Shown here piece after piece: positions 1 through 8,443 of a DNA stretch of 64,000 nucleotides. Position 1 is the first letter of the stretch, and every line of letters starts with the position of its first letter. The stretch is taken from assembly GCF_900100075.1 (NCBI RefSeq), contig NZ_FNEG01000005.1, positions 124,001 to 188,000 on the forward strand, in the 5' to 3' direction. This DNA is from Chryseobacterium jejuense (GTDB lineage Bacteria > Bacteroidota > Bacteroidia > Flavobacteriales > Weeksellaceae). The position numbers were made by a program, and so were the translations under genes. The notes beneath the pieces are model-generated. The model worked only from the letters and a program-made list of their open reading frames with translations. It searched no databases and had not been told where the DNA came from.

Positions 1-763
1 CAGGAGCAATTTTCTTCAAACGTGCATATACACGAAGACATTTGTATAACTCGTTCCAGTAGTAAGATGTATCCTTAATCCCCGTATTGATGAAAAAGTG
101 AAGCATTTTCAATCTTGCATTCGGGTGTTCGGCGATCTTTTGACTGTAATATGGAATGATATCTTTATATCCGATTCCTAATCTTGAGGTATAAAATTCG
201 AACTTCGGCTCTTCTTCAGAAGCAATTCTGATTCCGATATTGAAGGTAGAATCTATACTTTCTGTAAGTTTATCCAATTCACGGTAATTATCCAGAATCG
301 GAGTAATGTTTTCAAAACCACTGTTAATCATATCTGAGATCTTTGTCAGATAATCATCAGTTTTGAATCCATTACAGATTACTTCAATGTTTTTATCTAC
401 TTTCTCTTTTTCATAAAGAGATTTTACAATATCCATATCATAGGCAGAAGACGTTTCTATTGAAATGTCATTCTTCAAGGCCTCTTCCAATACGAAATTG
501 AAATGACTGGATTTTGTACAATAACAGTAGGTGTAATTCTTTTTATATTCAATTTTTTCAAAAGCTTCTTTAAACCAGCTTTTGGCTTTTTGAATATTTT
601 GAGAAATTCTCGGCAAATAGCTAATCTTTAGCGGAGTGCCAAATTGCTCAACAACGTCCATCAATGGAACATCGTGAAACAACAAATTGTTCTCAGAAAC
701 ATTAAATTCCTCCGTAGGAAAATATAATGTCTGATCAATAAGTTCCGAGTACTTTATTTTCAT
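1..763 (-). CDS. speA: arginine decarboxylase (biosynthetic, PLP-dependent), N-terminal part
   Basis: About 254 codons are present before the window edge cuts the gene, so this is the N-terminal half of a protein usually near 460 residues in flavobacteria. The ATG is at 763. The start reads MKIKYSELIDQTLYFPTEEF, and the segment YCYCTKSSHF carries the lysine expected to bind pyridoxal phosphate in a fold III (alanine racemase-like barrel) decarboxylase. The following residues match the arginine decarboxylase subgroup of Bacteroidetes as I remember it rather than diaminopimelate decarboxylase. It would convert arginine to agmatine in the cytoplasm for polyamine synthesis. The C-terminal catalytic cysteine region lies outside the window and cannot be checked. 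Confidence 0.82.
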   Translation of the reverse strand, partial: MKIKYSELIDQTLYFPTEEFNVSENNLLFHDVPLMDVVEQFGTPLKISYLPRISQNIQKAKSWFKEAFEKIEYKKNYTYCYCTKSSHFNFVLEEALKNDISIETSSAYDMDIVKSLYEKEKVDKNIEVICNGFKTDDYLTKISDMINSGFENITPILDNYRELDKLTESIDSTFNIGIRIASEEEPKFEFYTSRLGIGYKDIIPYYSQKIAEHPNARLKMLHFFINTGIKDTSYYWNELYKCLRVYARLKKIAP

Positions 764-885
764 TTCTAAACAAGTGAATTAAGAAATGCAAAATTGCTAA
801 AAAAGTTTGATTTTTGGATGTTAAAATTATTATAATTTTAAATAATCCCTCAATATTCTCTTTTGTGGGAATTTAGGCTTGATAA

Positions 886-1761
886 TCAGTGGGTAAACTT
901 TTGAATATATTGGATTCTTTTAGCCTCAGAAATGCCCAATACCTGCTGAATATAAGCATCTGTAGAGCCATATTTTTTATTGATCTCTTCAAAAGCTGCA
1001 TCAAGGTATCTTTTTTCTACCCAACTTAATTTTTCGAGAACCTGTAAATCCATCTTCGGATAAAGAAAATGCAAGTTATTGGCTAACCGTAACCTTTTCT
1101 CTACCAAAGGTTTTCTGAAGTTATTAGATAACAGGTACTCATTATAGATCGTTTCTTTGTCAAACTTCAATATCGTCAGGATTAAAGCTGTAACAATTCC
1201 TGTTCTGTCTTTTCCCGCAGTACAGTGGTAAAGAATCGGTTTCTCCGATTCCATAATCTCCGTAATGATGGTTTTTATGATCTCTGGATTTTCCGTAACG
1301 TATTCACGGTAGAAATCAATCATTCTTTTGTCTGCATCGGAAGCATTTACTTTTCCTTTCAGAACAAGTTTTCTTGCCTGTGACAACTGATCGCCTTCGT
1401 CTTCAAAAGCGGAATATTTCTTATACGCGATCCTATCCGGAAGCTGATCCGGACTCTGAGAAATTTCTTTTGAATTTCTTAAATCTATAATTTCTGTGAT
1501 CCCTAATTGTTCGATCTGAGCAAAAGATTTCTTTTTAAGCTTATGAAGATTGGCACTTCTGTAGAACATTCCTTCTTTTAAAGCTCTTCCTTCGGTATTT
1601 TTAATATTGCCTACTGCCCGGAAATTATGAACCTTTTTGATTGTAAGAGCTTTTTCCGTTTCATTTTTACCGTATTCCGGGGTTTCAAAATGCTGTGTTT
1701 TGCATGAGAATATACAGCATAATGAAAGGGTAATAACCGGTATTTTGATTAATGTATTCAA
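886..1761 (-). CDS. tyrosine/dual-specificity phosphatase family lipoprotein
   Basis: A 291-residue protein. Its N-terminus has a hydrophobic stretch ending in IFSC (residues 17-20), a likely lipobox, so the mature protein should be an envelope lipoprotein. The signature HCTAGKDRTG (about residues 180-189) is the HCx5R phosphatase P-loop, and FRAVGNIKNTEG near residue 48 fits the N-terminal motif of the Y_phosphatase3 family. Members hydrolyse phosphotyrosine or phosphoinositide-like substrates; the substrate here is unknown. The start is a TTG, because no in-frame ATG precedes the signal peptide and an in-frame TAA lies just upstream. It stands alone, with a repeat-bearing spacer upstream. 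It is far from the Wzc kinase in this window, so a link to capsule phosphorylation is only speculative. Confidence 0.8.
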   Translation of the reverse strand: MNTLIKIPVITLSLCCIFSCKTQHFETPEYGKNETEKALTIKKVHNFRAVGNIKNTEGRALKEGMFYRSANLHKLKKKSFAQIEQLGITEIIDLRNSKEISQSPDQLPDRIAYKKYSAFEDEGDQLSQARKLVLKGKVNASDADKRMIDFYREYVTENPEIIKTIITEIMESEKPILYHCTAGKDRTGIVTALILTILKFDKETIYNEYLLSNNFRKPLVEKRLRLANNLHFLYPKMDLQVLEKLSWVEKRYLDAAFEEINKKYGSTDAYIQQVLGISEAKRIQYIQKFTH

Positions 1762-1848
1762 TAGTTTTTTGGTTTACCACAAAAGGTACGAAAGTTTTTG
1801 AATATTTAAGCTTTTGTACCTTTTGTAGTTTAAGATTTATTTTAAGTT

Positions 1849-1904
1849 TTGGCTAAAGCCAATGGACTTTATTTTATTTTTATTAAACGGGCTTTAGCCC
1901 GTTT
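1849..1904. repeat. REP-like pair of hairpins in the intergenic spacer
   Basis: Two palindromic hairpins lie 22 bases apart. The first is TTGGCTAAAGCCAA at 1849-1862 (5-bp stem). The second is at 1885-1904, with 8-bp arms AAACGGGC and GCCCGTTT around TTTA. Their cores (GGCTAAAGCC and GGCTTTAGCC) are reverse complements of each other, so the two can also pair together. Neither has a clean T-run. Such paired GGCTTTAGCC elements look like dispersed intergenic repeats of flavobacterial chromosomes; that part is from memory, not measured here. Confidence 0.55.
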
Positions 1905-1965
1905 CTATTGATAGTGATTCTGCAAAAATCACATTGTATTTTTTTGGGATACCCCTTATATATTG

Positions 1966-2613
1966 TTAGTATATGCTTGGATATTCTATTTCGTTTATCC
2001 CGACAAAAAATAACACATCTCCAGATTCATATTCTACCGAAACTTCATCTTCAATCGCGAAATTACGGGTTCCTATCCTTGAAGTGATACTTAAACTTCC
2101 GTTTGTTAAAGGCCAATTGAGTCCTTTGGTTGTAATATTATTCACTGATGGAAAAGGATAAAGGGAAATCATTTTATTCTTTACTCCTTTCAATGTAAAA
2201 TCGTTTGGAATAAAATAATATTCTGAAAACTCATCATAGAATTTAATTTTCATGCGATCTTTGAAAGCATAGGCAACGGTAAGATTTCCAAGAAAGTGGT
2301 CCTGTTCTCCTCCACTTCCACCAAAAACATCAACTACTGAAAATCCTTTTTCCAAAATAATTTCCAACGCCTTATGAAAATCTGTTTTATCCTGATCTAA
2401 AGTAAGGATAAATTTATCCTGATACATGTCTTCATCCGATCCGGAATGGGAATCAAAATCACCCGAAATAAAGTCTAGTTTGTCCAGAGCAAAGCCCATT
2501 CTTTTAAGATAGTGAAAAGCGCCGTCTGTACAGGCTATCAAATCATAACTTTCAGGATTGGGTAAAGATTTCGGAGCATCTCCGTTGATGAAAAGTAATA
2601 CTTTATCTCTCAT
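1966..2613 (-). CDS. thiamine diphosphokinase (thiamine pyrophosphokinase)
   Basis: A 215-residue cytosolic enzyme that transfers pyrophosphate from ATP to thiamine to make thiamine diphosphate. The catalytic half shows the family motifs in order: CTDGAFHYL (about 28-36), ISGDFDS (about 49-55), LDQDKTDFHKAL (about 72-83) and GGSGGEQDHFLGNL (about 98-111), which carry the acidic metal and ATP ligands. The C-terminal half is the thiamine-binding beta-sandwich, ending in the usual region around SVEYESGDVLFFV. The ATG at 2613 overlaps the end of the upstream adenosyltransferase gene by 11 bases, so the two are probably translated from one message. Length is normal for the family. Confidence 0.88.
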   Translation of the reverse strand: MRDKVLLFINGDAPKSLPNPESYDLIACTDGAFHYLKRMGFALDKLDFISGDFDSHSGSDEDMYQDKFILTLDQDKTDFHKALEIILEKGFSVVDVFGGSGGEQDHFLGNLTVAYAFKDRMKIKFYDEFSEYYFIPNDFTLKGVKNKMISLYPFPSVNNITTKGLNWPLTNGSLSITSRIGTRNFAIEDEVSVEYESGDVLFFVGINEIEYPSIY

Positions 2614-3172
2614 TCGGGTTCCAGTATTCTTCCGGTTCGTTGTTCAATTTTGAGATGTATCTTGCCAATACGAAAAGATAATCTGATAATCTGTTTAAAT
2701 ATTTAATAAGTTCAGGACGTACTTCTTCAGCCTCATTTAAGAATACCAATGAACGCTCTGCTCTTCTGCAGATGGTTCTTGCTGCATGTAAGAATGTTGC
2801 AGGTTTTCCACCTCCGGGAAGAATAAAGTACTGAAGGGGTTCCAGTTTTTCTTCAAAAGAGTCCATCCATTGCTCCAGTTCTTCAATTTCTGTTTCTGAA
2901 ATAATGATCGGAAGACGTGATTTCCCATTTGCCAGCATCAGTTTATCCACTGGTGTTGCTGCTTCAGAACCTACTGTAAATAAATCAAATTGAATTTTTT
3001 TCAATTGTCTAAGAACTTCTTCATCTTCAATATGGCTTTTTGCAATTCCGATGAAAGAATTCAACTCGTCTATATTTCCATAGCTGTCCACTCTTGCACT
3101 GGCTTTGGAAACTCTTGTTCCGCCGTATAGTGCCGTTTGGCCTTTATCTCCTGTTTTTGTATAAATTTTCAT
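2603..3172 (-). CDS. cob(I)yrinic acid a,c-diamide adenosyltransferase (PduO-type)
   Basis: The protein begins MKIYTKTGDKGQTALYGG, the conserved ATP-binding N-terminus of PduO-type ATP:cobalamin adenosyltransferases. I therefore start at the ATG at 3172; an upstream in-frame TTG at 3199 would add nine unconserved residues. The 189-residue product is a trimeric helical-bundle enzyme making adenosylcobalamin from cob(I)alamin and ATP. The segment FILPGGGKPATFLHAARTIC and the following RRAERSLV are the second conserved block, containing the arginine-rich site. It overlaps the thiamine diphosphokinase gene by 11 bases and probably heads that two-gene unit. No other cobalamin genes are nearby, which suits a salvage role. 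Confidence 0.9.
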   Translation of the reverse strand: MKIYTKTGDKGQTALYGGTRVSKASARVDSYGNIDELNSFIGIAKSHIEDEEVLRQLKKIQFDLFTVGSEAATPVDKLMLANGKSRLPIIISETEIEELEQWMDSFEEKLEPLQYFILPGGGKPATFLHAARTICRRAERSLVFLNEAEEVRPELIKYLNRLSDYLFVLARYISKLNNEPEEYWNPNER

Positions 3173-3250
3173 ACTACTAAAATACCTTTTTTTGTACAAT
3201 GTGAAAAGTAAAATGTAGTAATAAATCCCTATTCTATCTGAAAAAAATGA

Positions 3251-3281
3251 TTAACTGACATTAGAAATTAATGTCAGTTAA
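3251..3281 (-). terminator. 13-bp perfect hairpin after the TonB receptor gene
   Basis: Arms at 3251-3263 and 3269-3281 (TTAACTGACATTA and its complement) surround a 5-base loop. On the minus strand the stem is followed, after three bases, by a run of T. It lies about 89 bases past the receptor stop codon and 79 bases before the adenosyltransferase start. A terminator for the receptor transcript is the simplest reading; an operator for the downstream pair is possible. Confidence 0.5.
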
Positions 3282-3369
3282 TATTTGCATAGGTGGGTTT
3301 TGTACCTTTCGATATGGTTTACTCTTTGTTAAGCATAACAAAGCGAATGTTAATTCCTTTATTTATAGA

Positions 3370-5790
3370 TTAAAAAGTATAATTAACATTGAGCTGAAAA
3401 ATTGTTCCGTTAAATCCAAACTGATTGACCTCCCAAGGATATTTGAATCTTCCTCCAAGATCTGTTACTACATCTCCTTTGCTGTCTATTATATCTGGAT
3501 AAATATTAAATAAATTATTTACGACTCCGGAAACTTTAAGGTCATTCGTGATTTTATATGTTAAAACTATATCTGTAACTACCTTACCAGAAAATGTCTG
3601 ATCTTTGGCAGGATCAGTAGCATGCTGCCAAGTAACAGAACCAAAGTAAGTATTATTAAGATTAAAGTTAAACTTTGAAATATCATACGAAAGACTAAGA
3701 ATAGTTTTTGTTTTTGGCCTTGCAGAGGTAATTCTGGATTGTTCTTTTCTATCAAAAAAGTTTTCTGAGTAGCCATTTCCAGCCAAAATACGAGGAACTG
3801 CAATATTATCTACTATTTTAGTTTCGTTATAATTGAAAGCAGCAATAATTCCCAATCTTCCTTTACCAATAGCGGAAGTATAATAATTAGCTACAAAATC
3901 TACTCCTTGAGTAACTGTATTTACAGCATTGGTGAAAAACTTCAAGGAAGTTATTTTATTATTGTCTAATATTACTTCCACAGGGTTTGTTGTATCAGGA
4001 CTACCCGGAGCACCGGTTTTATAACCAATATCTCCTGAGAAAAGTACTCGGTCTTTAATTTTTATTCTATAATAATCTGCTGTAATAGTCAGATTTTTAA
4101 AAGGTTTCACGGCAAATCCCGCAGTAATATTAAAAGCTTTTTCAGCATTTAATTTTGGTACTCCAAGATCAGATCTTACAATTTGAGAGTCATTATTAAA
4201 AGTACCCTGATTAGCTACAGTATTCCCTGTAATTTTGGTTTGAACATTAGAATAATAAATCTGGTGTAATGAAGGCGCGCGAAATCCTGTAGAAACAGAT
4301 CCACGGAAAACTAATTTATCATCTAACAACTTATATCTTGCATTTCCTTTCCAGGAAACATTATTTCCAAAATCACTGAATTTTTCATACCTCACAGTTC
4401 CTCCAAGTAACAAGTTTTTTGTAATATCCCATTCAGCATTCACATAAGCTCCGATATTCTGACGATTTTTATTGACTTCATTTTGAGGCTGCAGTCCCGG
4501 AAATGATTCTGCACCAGTTCCTATATAGGATGCTTCCTCTCCTGCCTTTGCCTGATAGTTTTCATTGCGTACTTCAACACCACCTCCTAAAACAAACGTA
4601 CCAAAATTCCGGTTGATATCAATGTTTCCTATAATATTACTAAACTGATGACCACCTGCTTTAAAACGGGTGGGTGACTTTGCACCCAAAGATGTATTAA
4701 TAGTATTTCCTACAACATAATCTACTGCATTAGAGCCAAAGGTTGCACTCCCATCAAAACTCCATTTTCCAAACATACCTTTCCATCCGGAGGTTAAATT
4801 ATAATCATAAACATCTGTTTTGAATTCTGGTTGAAATCCATTATAAGACTGTCCTTTTGGAGTTAACAAACCAAAATCTGAAGTTACCCAATAGGGTGTT
4901 CTATACAAACCATAACTAGTTCCATTCCTATAAGTTGTTCCTCCAAAAGCATAAAATTTGCCTGTTTCACCTGTTGGTAATTCAAAATTCACAAACATAT
5001 TGGCAACTTTTGTTTCCGGTTGCCCTATAGTCATTCCTAAGCCAGGATTAGCTTGCGTCCAGGCATTCTCTACTCCAAAAAGCGCATCTTTTGTAGTAGA
5101 TCCTGCACGGTTTGTTTTATTTTGGGAAGAATACCCCAATGTAAGGTTCAAACTTCCATTTTTTGCAACTCGGATTCCTGTATTAAAATCTGCTCCGATA
5201 TTAAAGCCGTCTCCTTTTGAAGTAATCCCTGAAAAAAGATTGACTGTACTTTTTCCAACGCTGTTCTTAAGAATAATATTAATTACTCCTGCAATAGCAT
5301 CAGAACCGTATTGTGCAGATGCACCATCTCTCAATACCTCTACATTCTGTAAGGCAGCAGATGGAATACTTTTCAGATCCGTCCCTACCTCACCTTTTCC
5401 CGGTGTATCATTTACATAAATTAAAGCACTTTGATTTTTTCTTTTCCCATTAACCAACACTAATGTTCTGGAAGGCCCTAACCCTCTTAAATCTGCAGGA
5501 TCAAAATGAGCCGTTGCATCAGAAACAGTTTGCTGTGATGAATTAAAAGAAGGCACAGCATATGTCAAAGCTTTATCAAAAGTAATCTGCCCTGTAGATT
5601 TTAACTGTACAGCTGAAATATTATCAATAGGAATTGCAGAGGTAATTATGGTTCTGGGTTTAGTTCTCCCCGTAGTAACCACAACTTCATCTATATTGTT
5701 TTCTTTTACAGTTTCCTGAGCATATGCCATAGTACCAGCTCCGCTAAGCACTAATGCATAGATTTTTTTTTTAAAGATTTTCTTTTTCAT
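3370..5790 (-). CDS. TonB-dependent outer-membrane receptor
   Basis: 806 residues. A signal peptide (about residues 1-24, ending MAYAQ) is followed by a TonB-box-like stretch DEVVVTTG (about 34-41). The plug domain (about 50-170) contains LRGLGPSRTLVLVNGKRKN, EVLRDGASAQYGSDAIAGVINI and related motifs, and the 22-strand barrel ends with aromatic NVNYTF. No CarboxypepD-like N-terminal extension and no SusD partner are present, which argues for a siderophore/metal-type receptor rather than a SusC glycan importer. The ligand cannot be read from the sequence. It is monocistronic between a candidate promoter upstream and a hairpin downstream. The plug motif 'LRGLGPSRTLVLVNGKR' is typical of a large Bacteroidetes/Proteobacteria receptor subfamily. 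Confidence 0.88.
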   Translation of the reverse strand: MKKKIFKKKIYALVLSGAGTMAYAQETVKENNIDEVVVTTGRTKPRTIITSAIPIDNISAVQLKSTGQITFDKALTYAVPSFNSSQQTVSDATAHFDPADLRGLGPSRTLVLVNGKRKNQSALIYVNDTPGKGEVGTDLKSIPSAALQNVEVLRDGASAQYGSDAIAGVINIILKNSVGKSTVNLFSGITSKGDGFNIGADFNTGIRVAKNGSLNLTLGYSSQNKTNRAGSTTKDALFGVENAWTQANPGLGMTIGQPETKVANMFVNFELPTGETGKFYAFGGTTYRNGTSYGLYRTPYWVTSDFGLLTPKGQSYNGFQPEFKTDVYDYNLTSGWKGMFGKWSFDGSATFGSNAVDYVVGNTINTSLGAKSPTRFKAGGHQFSNIIGNIDINRNFGTFVLGGGVEVRNENYQAKAGEEASYIGTGAESFPGLQPQNEVNKNRQNIGAYVNAEWDITKNLLLGGTVRYEKFSDFGNNVSWKGNARYKLLDDKLVFRGSVSTGFRAPSLHQIYYSNVQTKITGNTVANQGTFNNDSQIVRSDLGVPKLNAEKAFNITAGFAVKPFKNLTITADYYRIKIKDRVLFSGDIGYKTGAPGSPDTTNPVEVILDNNKITSLKFFTNAVNTVTQGVDFVANYYTSAIGKGRLGIIAAFNYNETKIVDNIAVPRILAGNGYSENFFDRKEQSRITSARPKTKTILSLSYDISKFNFNLNNTYFGSVTWQHATDPAKDQTFSGKVVTDIVLTYKITNDLKVSGVVNNLFNIYPDIIDSKGDVVTDLGGRFKYPWEVNQFGFNGTIFQLNVNYTF

Positions 5791-5847
5791 GTCAAGTATT
5801 AATAATTAAATAAATTTAGAAAAAAATTAAACACAAAACATGAAAAT

Positions 5848-5876
5848 CAAATATATGATATAAATTTTACCACCAA
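5848..5876 (-). promoter_or_regulatory. candidate promoter of the TonB receptor
   Basis: On the minus strand TATATTTG (5848-5855) fits the Bacteroidetes -7 consensus TAnnTTTG, and a TTG (5874-5876) sits 18 bases further upstream as the -33 element. It lies 58 bases before the receptor ATG. This is a motif match only. Confidence 0.42.
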
Positions 5877-6088
5877 CTCGACAAAACGTTATTGATTTAC
5901 AAAAATAAAAACTAATTAAAAGAGTATAAAATTGCTTATTTATAATCTAAAAAAGAAACATAGCAATAACTTACTATTCAACACGAAAAATAATTAACTT
6001 AAATTACGAAAAATAATGATTTTATTTTTTCTGATGAGTAATTTCAATAGATTGAAATTGCTTTACCTATAGCAATGACCATAAAAAA

Positions 6089-6108
6089 TGGCCGGCAAAA
6101 GCCGGCCA
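6089..6108 (-). terminator. intrinsic terminator of the lipoprotein gene
   Basis: An 8-bp GC-rich stem (TGGCCGGC at 6089-6096 with GCCGGCCA at 6101-6108) with an AAAA loop is followed on the minus strand by a six-T run (6083-6088). It lies eight bases after the lipoprotein stop codon. Confidence 0.88.
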
Positions 6109-6115
6109 ATACAAA

Positions 6116-6700
6116 TTATTTATTTACCTCTACGTATTGTATGATGGTCTGATTTTTTGGATTGTAGATCATTGTACTACTGTTGGGAAATCTCTTCAGC
6201 TTATAATATTGAATACTTTTATCCGTTTTAATATCTTCTAGAAAGCTAGTATCAAAGGTATTATCCGGAAGAAACTTTGCAAGAAGGCTTATCTTACTAA
6301 TAATGCTTTGTCCATCAATTTTTCTTGCTGTTTTATCTGACTTTCCTTCATTAGTGGTCGTCTGCTTTTCTAAAAAAGGAAGCACTACTGCGATGTCTGC
6401 TTTATATTTAAAGATATATGCTTCGGTACCGGTGGGAAGTTTTATTTTTTTCCCTTTCTCTTCTGAAATCATATCAGATCCAGCATTAGGAAAAACGGTA
6501 TTGAATTTTACATCCTCAGAATTGGTTAATGAATTAATAGATTCATTAACTGTTTTTTTAACAGTTTCTTCTACCGCTTGCTGAGCTTTCTGCTGTACCT
6601 TTTCTGTAGTTTCCTGAAATGTCTGGTCTATTTTTTCTTCAATTTTATTACATGATACTAATAAAAAAGTGGCCATAACAGGCAAAATATACTTCTTCAT
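6116..6700 (-). CDS. uncharacterised lipoprotein with helical N-terminal segment
   Basis: 194 residues, starting MKKYILPVMATFLLVSCNK, a clear lipoprotein signal with the acylated cysteine at residue 17. Residues about 20-55 are rich in Glu, Gln, Lys and Thr (EETTEKVQQKAQQAVEETV-like) and should form an amphipathic, possibly coiled-coil helix. The remainder (about 70-194) is a mixed domain I do not recognise. No function can be assigned. It is monocistronic with its own strong terminator and faces away from the DinB gene. Confidence 0.75.
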   Translation of the reverse strand: MKKYILPVMATFLLVSCNKIEEKIDQTFQETTEKVQQKAQQAVEETVKKTVNESINSLTNSEDVKFNTVFPNAGSDMISEEKGKKIKLPTGTEAYIFKYKADIAVVLPFLEKQTTTNEGKSDKTARKIDGQSIISKISLLAKFLPDNTFDTSFLEDIKTDKSIQYYKLKRFPNSSTMIYNPKNQTIIQYVEVNK

Positions 6701-6810
6701 AATTCTAAATAATCATTTTCTTTTTATTAATATACTTCTCTTAAACGGAAAAGTAGTCTTCAATATTTTAGCAAAGAAATAAAATATTTTTTCAGCAGCA
6801 AAAATCCTAC

Positions 6811-6845
6811 TGACAAACTGTTGTCATCACCTGCTCTTACCTTTG
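6811..6845 (+). promoter_or_regulatory. DinB promoter with overlapping palindromic operator
   Basis: TACCTTTG (6838-6845) matches the -7 consensus. Just upstream is a palindrome, TGACAA-ACTG-TTGTCA (6811-6826), placed where the -33 element would sit. A repressor bound there would block RNA polymerase. The WYL-type regulator encoded at 7445-8401 is the natural candidate; this is inference from neighbourhood. Confidence 0.5.
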
Positions 6846-6876
6846 TATCAACAATAACAAACAAAAACGATACATT

Positions 6877-7368
6877 ATGACAACTACAGCAACTGCAACC
6901 AAGCAATTCATGACTACTGAGCAATTATTAAAGGACTGGCAAGGGCACAGAAACCTGACAAGAAGAGTAGTTGATGCTTTTCCTGAAAAAGAATTATTTG
7001 AATTTTCAATTGGTGGAATGAGGCCTTTCTCTAAAATGGCAACGGAACTTCTCAATATTGGTGGAGTTGCCCTAAAAGGAATCATTGAAAACAATATGGA
7101 AGCATACAGCGAGGAGGGAATTAATCCAAAGACTAAAGAGGAAATCCTAAAAAAATGGGATGAAGAAACTGGGGTCATCAATCATTATTTCAGACAAATT
7201 ACTGAAGAGCGTTTTCAAGAGACTTTTAACTTATTCGGACAATATGAGTTTCCGGTATATGAGAATATCCTTTATTTCATAGATAATGAAATTCACCACC
7301 GTGCACAAGGATACGTTTATTTAAGAGCTTTAGGTATTGAACCGCCTTTCTTCTGGGAGAGATTCTAA
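6877..7368 (+). CDS. DinB family four-helix-bundle protein
   Basis: 163 residues with the DinB/YfiT-type fold. The segment NEIHHRAQGYVYLRALG near the C-terminus supplies the paired histidines that, with an upstream histidine or acidic residue, usually form a metal site in this superfamily. Members act as metal-dependent thiol transferases or hydrolases, or have unknown stress roles; no substrate can be named. The gene follows a palindrome-covered promoter, ends in a good terminator, and converges on a WYL regulator gene. DinB-like and YafY-like genes occur together in many Bacteroidetes and Firmicutes, suggesting a regulator-target pair. Confidence 0.82.
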   Translation: MTTTATATKQFMTTEQLLKDWQGHRNLTRRVVDAFPEKELFEFSIGGMRPFSKMATELLNIGGVALKGIIENNMEAYSEEGINPKTKEEILKKWDEETGVINHYFRQITEERFQETFNLFGQYEFPVYENILYFIDNEIHHRAQGYVYLRALGIEPPFFWERF

Positions 7369-7419
7369 TAAAAACAGTTTAATAAACCATTTCATCTATT
7401 ACCAATAAAAGTCAATCCA

Positions 7420-7446
7420 CCTCAGCAGTTCTCTGCTGGGGTTTTT
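7420..7446 (+). terminator. intrinsic terminator after DinB gene
   Basis: A 9-bp stem (7420-7428 with 7433-7441, one G-T pair) and TTCT loop are followed by TTTTT (7442-7446). It lies about 50 bases after the DinB stop codon and reaches the last codons of the converging regulator gene. Confidence 0.82.
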
Positions 7447-8401
7447 ATTGATGTCTGTCCATCATTTTGACAAGAATTTCATTCATTCTTATACGAAGAC
7501 TTTCCGGTTCAAGAATCGTAGCATAATCTGCAAAAGTGATAACCCATCTTGGGAATCCGTCATTGATCCATTCTGTTTCAAAAGTAAGTTCCATTCCCTG
7601 ATCGGTTTCTACTTCTTCAACCAAACCGTAGTATTTTTTGGAATTGACGAGATGAGCCATTATTTTTTTATCTACCAAAAGTTTGGCTTTGACTTTATTT
7701 CCGTGTGACTTTCTGTAATCGTTAATCTGACCGTATTCCTGTAAAAAAGGAGTTTGTGTTTTAGAAATTTGTAGAATTCTGTCTACCCTAAACTGTCTAA
7801 AATCTTTCCTCAGCGTACAGTAGGCCATGATATACCAGAAATTAAACTCAAAGAAAATCCCTACCGCTTCAATGGTTCTGTTGGTTACTTTTGAATCTAC
7901 CGTTTGATATTCAATATTCAGCTGTGTTTTCTCTGCAATACTTTCCAGAATAATAGGAATTACATTCTTTAGAGAATTTCCCTCTTTCTGTTGGGTATGA
8001 AAATTAAAAACATCAATCTGTTTTTCAATATTCTGAATCAGGTTTTTATCTGAATGTCTCAACACAGAACGTACCTTTTCCATGGCGGTCTGATAGTGAC
8101 TTCCCAAACTCTGATGAGAAAACTTCTGCATCAGCTTTTCGGCAGTAATAAAACTCAAGACCTCTTCTTTAGTAAACATCACCGGTGGAAGTTTGTACCC
8201 ATCCATCAGAGAGTAGCCTGTTCCTGCTTCTCCAACGATTGGAATTCCTGCATTCTCAAGCGTTTTTACATCCCGATAAATAGTTCTTACACTGACATCG
8301 AATTTTTCAGCCAGATCTTGCGCCCTTACTACAGGTTTAGACTGCAATTGGGTAAGAATAGCTGTTACGCGGTCGAGTTTTTTTAGATAATGGTCGTTCA
8401 T
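7445..8401 (-). CDS. HTH/WYL-domain transcriptional regulator (YafY type)
   Basis: 318 residues. An N-terminal winged helix-turn-helix (about 10-65) contains LAEKFDVSVRTIYRDVKTLENAGIP-like residues, the DeoR/HTH_11 signature. The WYL ligand-binding domain (about 140-230) contains EFNFWYIMAYCTLRKDFRQFRVDRI, with the W-Y and R residues that bind ligand or nucleic acid. A WCX-like C-terminal domain ends the protein. It probably represses the converging DinB gene, whose promoter carries a palindrome, and perhaps itself through the inverted repeat at 8412-8438. The regulator follows the ABC exporter gene by 42 bases on the same strand. Confidence 0.88.
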   Translation of the reverse strand: MNDHYLKKLDRVTAILTQLQSKPVVRAQDLAEKFDVSVRTIYRDVKTLENAGIPIVGEAGTGYSLMDGYKLPPVMFTKEEVLSFITAEKLMQKFSHQSLGSHYQTAMEKVRSVLRHSDKNLIQNIEKQIDVFNFHTQQKEGNSLKNVIPIILESIAEKTQLNIEYQTVDSKVTNRTIEAVGIFFEFNFWYIMAYCTLRKDFRQFRVDRILQISKTQTPFLQEYGQINDYRKSHGNKVKAKLLVDKKIMAHLVNSKKYYGLVEEVETDQGMELTFETEWINDGFPRWVITFADYATILEPESLRIRMNEILVKMMDRHQ

Positions 8402-8411
8402 GAATTGAGAG

Positions 8412-8438
8412 TTGTTGACTGAAAAAGTAAGTCAACAA
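8412..8438. promoter_or_regulatory. inverted repeat upstream of the WYL regulator
   Basis: Perfect 9-bp arms TTGTTGACT (8412-8420) and AGTCAACAA (8430-8438) flank a 9-base spacer. It lies 11 bases before the regulator start codon and has no T-run, so an operator is likelier than a terminator for the upstream ABC gene. Which protein binds it is unknown. Confidence 0.45.
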
Positions 8439-8443
8439 AATTA

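Larger units (their letters stand above)
5791..6115. other. gene-free AT-rich spacer between receptor and lipoprotein genes
   Basis: About 325 bases without a convincing gene. The right end holds the lipoprotein terminator (6089-6108) and the left end the receptor promoter. Between them is a small palindrome, ATTTCAAT-AG-ATTGAAAT at 6041-6058, of unknown role. No tRNA or structured RNA is recognisable. Confidence 0.6.

Noticed and set aside
4958..5419. 153-codon plus-strand frame within the TonB receptor gene
   Set aside because: Antisense shadow of a conserved receptor plug region.
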